Positions 7,354 through 14,579 of a stretch of DNA of 25,007 nucleotides are shown piece by piece. Positions within the stretch are counted from its first letter, which is position 1, and the number at the start of each line of letters is the position of its first letter. The notes under the pieces are model-generated. The model was not told the origin of the DNA and ran no database searches. It worked only from the letters and a program-made list of their open reading frames with translations. The stretch is from positions 1 to 25,007 of the forward strand of contig JAFHCF010000216.1 in assembly GCA_048497495.1 (NCBI GenBank), written 5' to 3'. A program made the position numbers and the translations under genes. This DNA comes from JAFHCF01 sp048497495 (lineage in GTDB: Bacteria; Pseudomonadota; Alphaproteobacteria; Rhizobiales; Ancalomicrobiaceae).

Positions 7354-8598
7354 TCAGCTGGCGAGTGAAAAGCCCCAATTGCGCAGCAGATCTTGGCTCG
7401 CTTTGAGCTTCCGCGCGAGGGCATCGATCAGAGCGTCGTCCGGCTCGGGCCAATCGGATCCCGGTCTTTGGATCTGGGCCACGGCTTGCGGTCCCAAGAG
7501 CGTCTCGCGCAGATACTCGGCCTGATAGGCGCCCACCGCCAAATGTAGGACACCGCCGCCGCTCCGATGGCGGATCGCAGCCCGCGCCGCCATGTCGCGA
7601 AGACGCCGGCCGATCACCTGCACCTCCCGAGCGCCCTGATATGGCGTGTTCAGGCGAATCTCAGCCCCGAACCTCACGTCGTCGACCTCGAAACCGAGCT
7701 GGAGCGCACGCGCGACGCTGCGCAGGCCGGAGGCGGCAATGGTGAGCACGTCCTCCACCGGCAATGGGCCGGCTTCCGCCGGCGCCCGCGCCTCGCCCCG
7801 CAGGTCGCCGCGATTGGCGAGAGAGACGAGGCCGGGAAGCTGCGCCGACACGGGGCGGCGTTCGGCCACGGCACCGTCGTCGCGGGCGGTACAGTTCATC
7901 GTGTCGTGGACACACTGGACCTGAAGATTGGTCGCGCTGTGAAAAGCCGCGAGGTCCATCGAACCGAGAGGCAGATCGCGCAGAGCGGCGACCTTTTTTT
8001 CGTACACGGTCTCGAGCACGCGATCGCGGGCGGCGGCGTAGGACCAGGACATCCGCCCGGCACAGGCGACGATGGTTTCGACCAGCGTTGCGTAGCCGGC
8101 GTTACCCTTCGGTTCGACCAGCACCGGCTTTCCCGCAAAGGTGACCGGGCGGATCGCGTCGACCCCCGCGAAGGAAACCGCCCCCCCGGGTCGAGCGCCG
8201 GCAATCCGGGCGAAAGCCTCTCGCAGGTCCGCCTCCGGATCGTCGGGTCGCGCCCGATTCTGGTCGAAGATCAAGCGGCTCACCGGGTTGCGGACATAAA
8301 CCACCCGCGGATCGATCTCGGCCCAACGTCGCGCCAGCGAGTCCGAGAGGATATCGGAATAGTCGAACTGGAGTCGTCGGGTCAGGGACCGGTCGACAAA
8401 CGGCTCGAGTTCTCGCGGCAATGCCGCCGACGCATGGGGTCCGGTGAGCACCAGGTCGATATCGGCGGCGACGTCGGAGAAATCGGAAACGCTCTTGCGC
8501 GCGAAGAAGACGAGATCGTCGAAGCCGAAACGCGCCCCGACCGGCAGCCAGACCAGCCCGCCAGGGCCGTCCTGCTCGAAGCCCTCGGTCTCGCTCAT
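7354..8598 (-). CDS. N-formylglutamate amidohydrolase-like protein, enlarged
   Basis: Related to the FGase family (metal-dependent hydrolases that release formate or an acyl group from N-acyl glutamate). The 414-residue protein shows the family landmarks in order but far apart: GPHASAALP (53-61), NPVSRLIFDQNR (104-115, matching the Asn-Arg segment), CVHDTMN (229-235, like the family's Asp-His-Ser element), LNTPYQG (317-322) and VLHLAVGAYQAEYLRE (350-365). Typical members have about 260-300 residues, so roughly 100 or more are inserted, mainly between 116 and 225. ATG 8598 overlaps the transporter stop (ATGA), so the two genes are coupled. No histidine-degradation genes are nearby, so the classic hut role is unlikely. 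The substrate is unknown; family placement is moderately sure. Confidence 0.65.
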   Translation of the reverse strand: MSETEGFEQDGPGGLVWLPVGARFGFDDLVFFARKSVSDFSDVAADIDLVLTGPHASAALPRELEPFVDRSLTRRLQFDYSDILSDSLARRWAEIDPRVVYVRNPVSRLIFDQNRARPDDPEADLREAFARIAGARPGGAVSFAGVDAIRPVTFAGKPVLVEPKGNAGYATLVETIVACAGRMSWSYAAARDRVLETVYEKKVAALRDLPLGSMDLAAFHSATNLQVQCVHDTMNCTARDDGAVAERRPVSAQLPGLVSLANRGDLRGEARAPAEAGPLPVEDVLTIAASGLRSVARALQLGFEVDDVRFGAEIRLNTPYQGAREVQVIGRRLRDMAARAAIRHRSGGGVLHLAVGAYQAEYLRETLLGPQAVAQIQRPGSDWPEPDDALIDALARKLKASQDLLRNWGFSLAS

Positions 8599-9961
8599 GG
8601 CGACACTTCGACACCGCCGGCGCCGTAGAGAAGCGTGGCGACAGCGAGGCCGGTCGCCACGGCGGTGACGGCGCAGACGATCATCGGCAGGAAGAAACTG
8701 TGGTTGAGGACGAACTTTCCGATCTTCGTGGTTCCGGTCTGATCGAGGTTGATGGTGGCGATCTGGCTGCCGTTGGCCGGGAAGAAATAGATGCCGATGA
8801 CCGCCGGCCACATCGCGATCAGATATTGCGGCGGGACCCCGAGGGTGAGCCCGATCGGGATGATGGCCAGCGTCGTGCTCGATTGACTGGTGGTCAACGC
8901 TGCGACGGCAAACAATGCGAAGGCGATGGCAACCGGAAACTGGGCCGCCATGGTGCCGAGGCCGGCGATGATCGTTTCGCGGTGGGCGCCGATGAACGTG
9001 TTCGCCATCCACGCAACGCCGAACAGCGCGACCACGGAAACCACTCCGCTGGTGAATATTTTCGATTGGGGGATCAGTTTCGGAGCGGCCTTGCACAGCA
9101 ACACGATCGCGACCGCGGCGGTGAACATCATGACCTGGATCAACTGGGTCATGGCCATTGCCTTCGCGGCGCCTGCCGAGTCGGTATAGGAGGGTCGCAA
9201 GCCTGGAAATACGCCGAATATCACGATTGCGACAACGCCGGCGATGAAGATCCACGCCGAGCGGCGGGCTTCGGGGCTCAGCGCCTCCGGCGTCTCCTCG
9301 ATCGGGTCCGGCGGCGGAATTTCGCCTGCCGCCAGACGACGCTGGTAATCCTCGTCATCCTCGAGCGGCTTGCCGACGAAAGTCATGACGAGAGCGCCGC
9401 AGAAAATGGCAACTATCGTCGAGGGTATCACGATGGCGAGGATGTCGGTGATGCCGAAGCCGACCGGCGCCATCAGCCCGACCATTGCCGCCATGGCCGC
9501 GGATACCGGGCTCGATGTGATGCCCATTTGCGAGGCCACCGGCGAAATCGCCAACGGTTTTTCCGGACGAATCTTGTTGTTGTAGGTGACTTCGTAGATC
9601 ACCGGAAGCAATGAATAGTAAACGTTTCCGGTTCCGGCGCCGATCGTAAAAATCCAGGAAACGTATGGCGATACGAAGGTAACTCGCTTTGGGTTCGCAC
9701 GGATGATCTTCTGTGCGATGCCGATCAGATACTTGACGCCGCCGGCAACCTGCATGGCACCGGCCGCGGCCACGACAGAGAGGATGATCAGCATGGCTGA
9801 GATCGGGACGCACCCGGTTCCACGCCGAAGACGGCAACCAGGACGAGCACTCCGACACCGCCCCAGAGCCCGATCGAAATGCCGCCGGTGCGCACGCCGA
9901 GCGAAATGAACACCAGGACCAAGAGTCCCTGGACGAGCATGAGCCACAAATCGGTACTCAT
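8595..9961 (-). pseudogene. Dcu-type C4-dicarboxylate transporter, frameshifted
   Basis: DcuA/DcuB-family antiporter for C4-dicarboxylates such as fumarate, succinate or aspartate. The N-terminal part starts at ATG 9961 with a strong GGGGGAG ribosome site (MSTDLWLMLVQGLLVLVF to FGVEPG). The rest continues in another frame from PISAMLIILSVVAAAGAMQVAGG to the stop at 8595. One base is missing near 9807-9814; restoring it gives one 455-residue protein, near the family's 430-450. Family stretches include IFTIGAGTGNVYYSLLPVIYE, SPVASQMGITSSPVSAAMA and FFPANGSQ. The reading frame is otherwise clean, so this is either a very recent mutation or a base-call error. It is followed by the amidohydrolase-like gene with an ATGA overlap. 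Confidence 0.85.
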
Positions 9962-10420
9962 AATTTTCTCCCCCAAACGGTCGATCTCGATCGAGCGACT
10001 TCCGCCGAGATCTGGATCCTTCGCCATCCCAGCGGAAGAATCACGTCCCGGCGAAACAACGTCGACCGGCCTGCGCGTGTGAGCGAGACATCCAAACTCG
10101 ATGGCGTGTTCACGAACGTCATCCTAGCTTACAACCTGGGCGGAGTCACATTGGCGCTCCGTGAGACTCTGGTCTTCTTCGGCGCGGTCTGGCCCGGCCG
10201 TGTACACCCGCTGACCCATCGAGCTCGTCGTCGAAGTGAGGCGGGAGTGAGCCGTGAGCGTCGCAATATCCGAGTAGTGCTTCCATCTCCATGCCGCATT
10301 GCCGCATGGCCGCATGGCGGCTTCGAGCCCTTCACGACCATTCGCGACGACGGGAAGAACCGAAGGATGTCGAGCGGCGTCCGATTTCGCCCCCCTATTC
10401 GCTCTGATCTGAGACCATGT
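9962..10420. other. Long intergenic stretch without a supported gene
   Basis: About 460 bp upstream of the transporter gene and downstream of the DUF389 gene. No frame has a convincing product on either strand, and I see no clear promoter beyond the ribosome site at 9962-9975. The base composition is more mixed than in the flanking housekeeping DNA. It contains a small tandem repeat at 10292-10315. Confidence 0.5.
10292..10315 (+). repeat. Three tandem copies of an 8-bp unit
   Basis: TGCCGCAT TGCCGCAT GGCCGCAT, back to back, with one mismatch in the third copy. It lies in non-coding DNA and is a possible slippage site. Confidence 0.7.
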
Positions 10421-11431
10421 TCAGTCCTTTCGTGCCAACAGGATCATGCCGACCAGCAACGCCAACAGGACCACCGACAGCGCGATCGCGATGCGCGTGG
10501 CCTTCACGGCCCGATCCTTCTCCAACCAGTTCGTCGGTTTGATGCCTTGCACCCAAAACGTCGTCACTCCCGCCAGGTTCACACAGATCAGGTTCACCAA
10601 GAACAGCGAGAAGGCGTTCATGGCCAAGGCGGGATGTCCGCCGCCGAGCAGCAGACCGGACGTCACCAGAGGCGGCAACAACGCCACCGCGACCATGACG
10701 CCGATCAGAGCCGCCGACACCCCTGTGGTGAACGCCAAGGCGCCCGCGCTGCCCGACGCCAGTGCCAGGACGATGTCGCCTGGACCCACTCGCGTGCGCG
10801 ACACCAATTCGGACAATGTGAAATCCACGTTCAGCAGCATGCCGATGAGCACGGACAACGCCAACGCTCCCGCGACCCCGGCCAGCGCCGTCACGAGCCC
10901 GTGCCGAAGCAGCGACAGGTCGCCGAGTGTAATGCCGAGCGACAGCGCGACATTCGGACCGAGCAGCGGCGCAATCACCATGGCTCCGATGATGACCGCC
11001 ACGTTGTTGTGGTTCAGGCCGATGGCCGCCACCACCGTGGACAGCGCCACCATCGCCAAATAGACCCGCGTCAATTGCGCGCCGTTCTTGATGTCCTCGT
11101 ACAACTCCTCGCGGCCGATCCGCTCCGGTGATTTTTCCACGGGCGGCGACGGCTCTGAAGGAGCAGCGGCCTGCGGCTCCGCCTGGGCGCGTGGCAGCGT
11201 CGCTTCGACCGGCAGCATCACCACCCGGTTGCCCTTCTCGCCGATGTAGCGCTTCTCCAGCAGATCGAGCACCGCTTCGCTCTGTTCCACATCCAGCAGG
11301 ATGCGCACCAGCACTTCCTCGTCTGAAAACCGGATATGGCGGTGTTCGAGCACCTTGCAATCCTTGAGAAGCTCGCGGATGCCGGCGCTGTCCTTCTCCT
11401 GCAACACCAATTCGAGCAAACGCAGCGCCAT
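10421..11431 (-). CDS. DUF389 (TIGR00341-type) membrane protein
   Basis: Inner-membrane protein of unknown function. Of 336 residues, about 1-75 form a soluble domain (MALRLLELVLQEKDSAGI, HIRFSDEEVLVRILLDVEQ). A Pro/Ala/Glu linker follows (about 80-105), then a multi-helix membrane domain. That domain carries the family signature AIGLNHNNVAVIIGAMVIAP followed by LLGPNVALSLGITLGD, and then FTTGVSAALIGVMVAVALLPP. The ATG at 11431 has AGGGTGAGA upstream. It stands alone, far from its neighbours, beside a transposase remnant in what looks like an island. DUF389 proteins have been suggested to be transporters, but no role is established. Confidence 0.88.
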   Translation of the reverse strand: MALRLLELVLQEKDSAGIRELLKDCKVLEHRHIRFSDEEVLVRILLDVEQSEAVLDLLEKRYIGEKGNRVVMLPVEATLPRAQAEPQAAAPSEPSPPVEKSPERIGREELYEDIKNGAQLTRVYLAMVALSTVVAAIGLNHNNVAVIIGAMVIAPLLGPNVALSLGITLGDLSLLRHGLVTALAGVAGALALSVLIGMLLNVDFTLSELVSRTRVGPGDIVLALASGSAGALAFTTGVSAALIGVMVAVALLPPLVTSGLLLGGGHPALAMNAFSLFLVNLICVNLAGVTTFWVQGIKPTNWLEKDRAVKATRIAIALSVVLLALLVGMILLARKD

Positions 11432-11491
11432 CGGGTCTCACCCTTTCGATGTGCGGACGGGCCCCGCCGTCATCATGTTTCCATCAGCCGA

Positions 11492-11518
11492 CGCGGGACA
11501 GAACGTCCTCGTCCCGCG
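11492..11518. repeat. 8-bp inverted repeat between DUF389 gene and transposase remnant
   Basis: CGCGGGAC, 11 bp, GTCCCGCG. It lies just upstream of the DUF389 gene and before the transposase remnant. It could be a hairpin or a chance GC palindrome. Confidence 0.4.
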
Positions 11519-11539
11519 GCGGGCGCGGCGCTGCCGAAG

Positions 11540-11940
11540 ACGATTTTTCCCCGGGAGCGCGCGGAGGGCGCCCGCGAGCGGTGGAACCGGGACGTCGACG
11601 CGCTGAGGGAGAATACACCGAGCTCGCGACCATGATGGACGCCAGCCGCGACGACGTGCTCGCCTACATGGACTTCCCGCGCGACCATTGGGCGCGGATC
11701 GCCTCGACCAATTCGATCGAGCGGCTGAACGGCGAGATCGAGCGCCGCTCCGACGACGTCGGCCGTGGTGGCCGCGCCGGCCTTCGGTTCCCGAACGACA
11801 GAACCGTCGTCCGATTGGTCGGCGCGTCGATGCTCGAGCAGAACGACGAGCGAGCGGTGTGCCGCCGCCACATGAGGCTGGAAGGACCGAAGCCGGTGCT
11901 TGATGATCCGCTCATCGAGCGGCCCGCCGTGGCGGCCTGA
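11540..11940 (+). pseudogene. IS256-family transposase remnant (C-terminal part)
   Basis: Only the last third of a mutator-type transposase remains. The C-terminal signature is clear: VLAYMDFPRDHWARIASTN, SIERLNGEIERRSDDVG, RFPNDRTVVRLVGASMLEQNDE, ending DDPLIERPAVAA and a stop at 11938-11940. The preceding part (ARERWNRDVDALRE, about 11540-11610) lies in another frame, so at least one base was lost near 11610-11615. An insertion of about seven residues (RGGRAGL) interrupts the normally fixed VG-FPN spacing. Truncated, frameshifted and with an insertion, it cannot be active. Confidence 0.85.
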
Positions 11941-11971
11941 TGAGCCCAACTCGGACACGACCGAGGATCGG

Positions 11972-12000
11972 CGCTCCTACACCACCCGATGGGACGCGAC
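11972..12000 (+). mobile_element. Probable right end of the IS256-family element
   Basis: CTCCTACACCACCCGATGGG and the bases after it, about 30 bp past the transposase stop. They resemble the TACACCA...GGGAC terminal inverted repeats of IS256-family elements. The left end is not found, in line with a truncated element. Confidence 0.45.
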
Positions 12001-12004
12001 CCAT

Positions 12005-12060
12005 TTTGGGGGTATCGCATCGACGGATATGGCGTCAGCACCCTCGGTCATACCCCCAAA
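12005..12060. repeat. Perfect 11-bp inverted repeat near tRNA-Leu
   Basis: TTTGGGGGTAT (12005-12015) and ATACCCCCAAA (12050-12060), separated by 34 bp. The G-run plus TAT motif is out of keeping with neighbouring DNA and lies between the IS remnant and the tRNA 3' end. Such repeats could be recombinase-binding arms of an old attachment region; that is a guess. Confidence 0.6.
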
Positions 12061-12170
12061 TCGCGTGGCGAATATGGACCTTCAGTGCACCTCATCGGAC
12101 AATCTGGTTGCCGCAAGCCGCTGATTTTCACCAAATTTCGGACGTCTCCGTCCATCGTCGAGAAAGCTGT

Positions 12171-12256
12171 TGGTGCCCCAGGCCGGACTCGAACCAGCAC
12201 GCCCGCGAAGGCAACAGATTTTGAGTCTGCCGCGTCTACCATTTCGCCACTGGGGC
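12171..12256 (-). tRNA. tRNA-Leu (anticodon CAA)
   Basis: Minus-strand cloverleaf. The acceptor GCCCCAG (from 12256) pairs with CTGGGGC, followed by discriminator A and an encoded CCA (12171-12173). The D-arm contains AAATGGTAGACGC. The anticodon arm GCAGA-CTCAAAA-TCTGT gives anticodon CAA (reads UUG). A long variable arm (TGCCTTCGCGGGCG) is typical of class II Leu tRNAs, and the T-arm is GCTGGTTCGAGTCCGGC. The 3' end faces the accessory region on the left, as in tRNA genes used as integration sites. Confidence 0.96.
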
Positions 12257-12267
12257 AAGCGGGCGGC

Positions 12268-12295
12268 ATATTAGCCGGGACGAGCGGCGCGTCAA
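12268..12295 (-). promoter_or_regulatory. Promoter of tRNA-Leu
   Basis: On the minus strand: TTGACG (12295-12290), a 16-bp spacer, then TAATAT (12273-12268), ending 11 bp before the mature tRNA 5' end. Both boxes are near consensus. Confidence 0.75.
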
Positions 12296-12613
12296 CGACT
12301 TCGCCTCGGGTTCTCCACCATCGTGCCGACACCGCCGACGCACCACACCCGGGGCGACCTCCCGGGCGATCCCCCGGCCGGTCGGATCGCGACACCGCTT
12401 CGCGCGCTCCCCTGTCCCTGCCGCCGCGAGGTTCGAACCGGGTGTCGGGCCGGCGTTCACTTCGTCGAGATGCCGGCGGGTTGCGGGCTGGACGGCGGAC
12501 GGGGCCTCCGCTACACCCCGCTCGGATGGGATTTCACCCGAGCGCCGCCGGGCGCGCCCGGACGGCGCGGCGACGCCCGATCGAGACGACATCCGCCGGA
12601 GACGCGAGGACAG
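12296..12613. other. Intergenic stretch between tRNA-Leu promoter and the YqaA-family gene
   Basis: About 320 bp without a supported gene; the open frames have no family features. It holds a 7-bp hairpin at 12519-12544 and would contain the 5' leader and promoter of the rightward YqaA-dsbB pair. No clear promoter is seen. Confidence 0.5.
12519..12544 (+). repeat. Hairpin in the leader of the YqaA-family gene
   Basis: CGCTCGG, a 12-base loop, CCGAGCG, about 70 bp before the ATG at 12614. It may be a leader structure; no known riboswitch is recognised. Confidence 0.4.
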
Positions 12614-13198
12614 ATGCTCAGACGCCTCTATGACTGGACGCTGTCGCTCGCCGCGCGCAAGACCGCAGAGATCTGGCTGGCGGTCATCGCCTTCATCGAG
12701 AGCTCCGTCTTCCTGGTGCCGGCCGACGTCCTCTTCCTGCCGATGTGCCTCGCCCGGCCCGATCGGGTCTGGCGCTACGCCTTCACCGCCACCGCGGCCT
12801 CCGTCCTCGGCGGCGTCGCCGGCTGGTATCTCGGCTATTACGCCTTCGACACCCTGGCGCTGCCGATCCTGGAATTCTACGACAAGACCGAAGCCTTCGA
12901 GCGCCTGCGCCGGGATTGGGGCGATTCGGTCCTCTTGCTGCTGATCACCTCGGGCCTCGCCCATCTGCCGCCGATCAAGGTGGTCACCATCCTCTCCGGC
13001 GCGGTCAAGGTCGATCTCTGGCTCTTCGTCGTCTCGGCGATCGCGGCGCGCGGCGCCCGCTTCTATGCGCTGGCCTGGGCGCTGAAGCACTGGGGGTCGC
13101 CGATCCGCCACTTCATCGAAAATCGCCTCGGCCTGATCACCGGCGTCGTCGCCGGTCTCGTCATCGCCCTATGGGCGGCGTTCAAACTGATGGGCTGA
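12614..13198 (+). CDS. YqaA family protein (DedA/VTT-like membrane protein)
   Basis: Small inner-membrane protein of the YqaA branch of the DedA/SNARE-associated superfamily, 194 residues from ATG 12614 with CGAGGA just upstream. It shows the family pattern: a re-entrant-like ESSVFLVPADVLFLPMCLA near the N-terminus, then TATAASVLGGVAGWYLGYYA. A GLAHLPPIKVVTILSGAVK segment and an Arg-containing AIAARGARFYALAWAL helix follow, with a last membrane segment at the C-terminus. Members are linked to membrane homeostasis and lipid scrambling, but the exact activity is not known for YqaA. dsbB follows 38 bp later and is probably co-transcribed. Confidence 0.88.
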   Translation: MLRRLYDWTLSLAARKTAEIWLAVIAFIESSVFLVPADVLFLPMCLARPDRVWRYAFTATAASVLGGVAGWYLGYYAFDTLALPILEFYDKTEAFERLRRDWGDSVLLLLITSGLAHLPPIKVVTILSGAVKVDLWLFVVSAIAARGARFYALAWALKHWGSPIRHFIENRLGLITGVVAGLVIALWAAFKLMG

Positions 13199-13236
13199 AC
13201 CGGCTCCGGCGGAGACACCGGCGAACGAGGGACACC

Positions 13237-13776
13237 ATGAACCCGCTGCACGGCACCTGGCTCGACATCGATCGTCGCCGCGAATTCGTCGCCGCCTTCC
13301 TGGCGGTCGCGGCCCTGGCGGTCGCCGCCGCCGCCTGGGGCTTCGAGTTGGCCGGCTTCGTGCCGTGCAAGCTCTGCCTGATGCAGCGCCTGCCCTATTA
13401 CATCGCCGCTCCGCTGGCCGCCGCCGCCTACGGCGCCGAGCGCCTCGCCGCGCCGCGTCGGGTCGCCCGCCTGATGCTCCTCGGGCTCGCCGGCCTGTTC
13501 CTCTACGGCGGCGCCGTCGGCTTCTATCAGGCCGGCGCCGAATGGGCCTTCTGGCCGGGGCCCACCGATTGCGGCGCCACCCGTGGGGCCAACATCCCGG
13601 CCTCGGCCGGCGACCTCATGTCCAGCCTCTCCAAGGTCAAGATCGTCGATTGCACCAAGGCGCAGATCCGCATCCTCGGCCTGTCCTTCGCCGGCTGGAA
13701 CGTCCTCGTCTCGGCCGGGCTGGTGGCGCTGGCGATCGCCGGCATGATTCTGCCGAATCGCGCGCGCCACGCCTGA
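13237..13776 (+). CDS. dsbB: Disulfide bond formation protein DsbB
   Basis: Inner-membrane oxidase that re-oxidises periplasmic DsbA with quinone. The 179-residue protein has four membrane helices and both redox cysteine pairs: Cys44-x-x-Cys47 (PCKLCLMQR, the standard DsbB sequence) and Cys112/Cys139 (TDCGATRG and IVDCTK), matching Cys41/Cys44 and Cys104/Cys130 of E. coli DsbB. The ATG at 13237 has GCGAACGAGGGACACC upstream. It follows the YqaA-family gene. The first 12 residues (MNPLHGTWLDID) are polar and cytoplasmic. No DsbA is seen in the window. Confidence 0.94.
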   Translation: MNPLHGTWLDIDRRREFVAAFLAVAALAVAAAAWGFELAGFVPCKLCLMQRLPYYIAAPLAAAAYGAERLAAPRRVARLMLLGLAGLFLYGGAVGFYQAGAEWAFWPGPTDCGATRGANIPASAGDLMSSLSKVKIVDCTKAQIRILGLSFAGWNVLVSAGLVALAIAGMILPNRARHA

Positions 13777-13795
13777 GCGACCGAACGCGCCCGCC

Positions 13796-14353
13796 TCACG
13801 GCTCCAGTTCGGTGTCCCAGTAGAGATAGTCCATCCAGCTGTCGTGCAGGAAGTTGGGCGGAAAGTGCCGTCCGGCGTCGTGCAGGTCGTGGACGCTCGG
13901 CCGCCACGGCAGGTGCATCGGATGCATGCCGACCTCGCGCAGGCTCTTGTGGCCCTTGCGCAGGTTGCAGGGGCTGCACGCCGTCAGCACGTTCTCCCAG
14001 GTGGTCTGCCCGCCGCGTGCCCGGGGGATCAGATGATCGAAGGTCAGATCCTCCTGCGAACCGCAGTATTGGCACGAGAAGCGGTCGCGCAGGAAGACGT
14101 TGAATCGGGTGAAAGCCGGTTGGCGCGTCGGCTTGACGTAGGTCTTGAGCGAGACGACCGACGGCAACCGCATGGCGAAGCTCGGCGAGTGAATCTCGAC
14201 GTCGTACTGCTGGACGATGTTGACCCGATCCATGAACACCGCCTTGATCGCATCCTGCCAGGACCACAAGGACAGCGGGTAGTAGCTCAGCGGACGAAAA
14301 TCGGCGTTCAGCACCAAGGCGGGATGCGATCTCTGGGCTACGTGGATCGTCAA
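13796..14353 (-). CDS. HNH endonuclease
   Basis: Nuclease-fold protein of the HNH family that is widespread in alphaproteobacteria. Its cellular role is not established. Counting from a TTG at 14353 it has 185 residues. N-terminal part: HPALVLNADFRPLSYYPLSL, WSWQDAIKAVF, a nearly invariant segment in relatives. HNH domain: zinc cysteines Cys94/Cys97 (CQYC) and Cys126/Cys129 (CSPCN), with catalytic-type DHLIP (106-110), GG (114-115) and Asn121. The TTG is preferred because GAGAGGT lies about 5 bp upstream and relatives start a few residues before HPALVLNAD. The frame is open up to an ATG at 14452 (218 residues), but that extension is low-complexity and basic. Confidence 0.88.
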   Translation of the reverse strand: MTIHVAQRSHPALVLNADFRPLSYYPLSLWSWQDAIKAVFMDRVNIVQQYDVEIHSPSFAMRLPSVVSLKTYVKPTRQPAFTRFNVFLRDRFSCQYCGSQEDLTFDHLIPRARGGQTTWENVLTACSPCNLRKGHKSLREVGMHPMHLPWRPSVHDLHDAGRHFPPNFLHDSWMDYLYWDTELEP

Positions 14354-14485
14354 GACGCACCTCTCGTTCGGCTCCGTCACCGGTGCCGCCGAACGTCGGG
14401 TCTGAGGCGTGTTCACGGCGAAGCGACCCGAACGCCGGCGAACCACGCGCATAGTCTACAGGTGAGATGTCGCTCTTGTGAAGCC

Positions 14486-14510
14486 GCGACGTCCCGTTTC
14501 GGGACGTCGC
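14486..14510. repeat. Perfect 11-bp hairpin
   Basis: GCGACGTCCCG, TTT, CGGGACGTCGC. It lies in the spacer after alkA (leftward) and before the HNH gene. It could end alkA transcripts, though no run of T follows on that strand. Confidence 0.75.
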
Positions 14511-14511
14511 G

Positions 14512-14548
14512 CTCCGAACGCGTGACGGATCTCTCCGAACGCGTGACG
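14512..14548. repeat. Two identical 16-bp direct repeats
   Basis: CTCCGAACGCGTGACG at 14512-14527 and again at 14533-14548, 21 bp start to start (two helical turns). Each copy contains the palindrome ACGCGT. The helical phasing suggests protein-binding sites. Confidence 0.8.
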
Positions 14549-14552
14549 TTCC

Positions 14553-14566
14553 GCCCCTTTCGGGGC
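14553..14566. terminator. Small GC-rich hairpin after alkA
   Basis: GCCCC, TTTC, GGGGC, 14 bp beyond the alkA stop in the direction of alkA transcription. It is a short stem without a T-run, so it is a weak terminator candidate. Confidence 0.35.
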
Positions 14567-14579
14567 TTCCCGAGCGGCA

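Noticed and set aside
10124..10315. Short minus-strand frames in the intergenic stretch
   Set aside because: No family resemblance, no ribosome site and overlapping alternatives in several frames.
10079..11131. 350-residue plus-strand frame over the DUF389 gene
   Set aside because: It is antisense to a well-supported gene, with a His/Gln/Arg-rich shadow composition and no ribosome site.
12519..12544. Riboswitch in the leader of the YqaA-family gene
   Set aside because: Only a single 7-bp hairpin is seen; no conserved riboswitch core recognised.
14486..14566. CRISPR-like array
   Set aside because: Only two direct copies with a 5-bp gap between them; no spacers of normal length and no cas genes.
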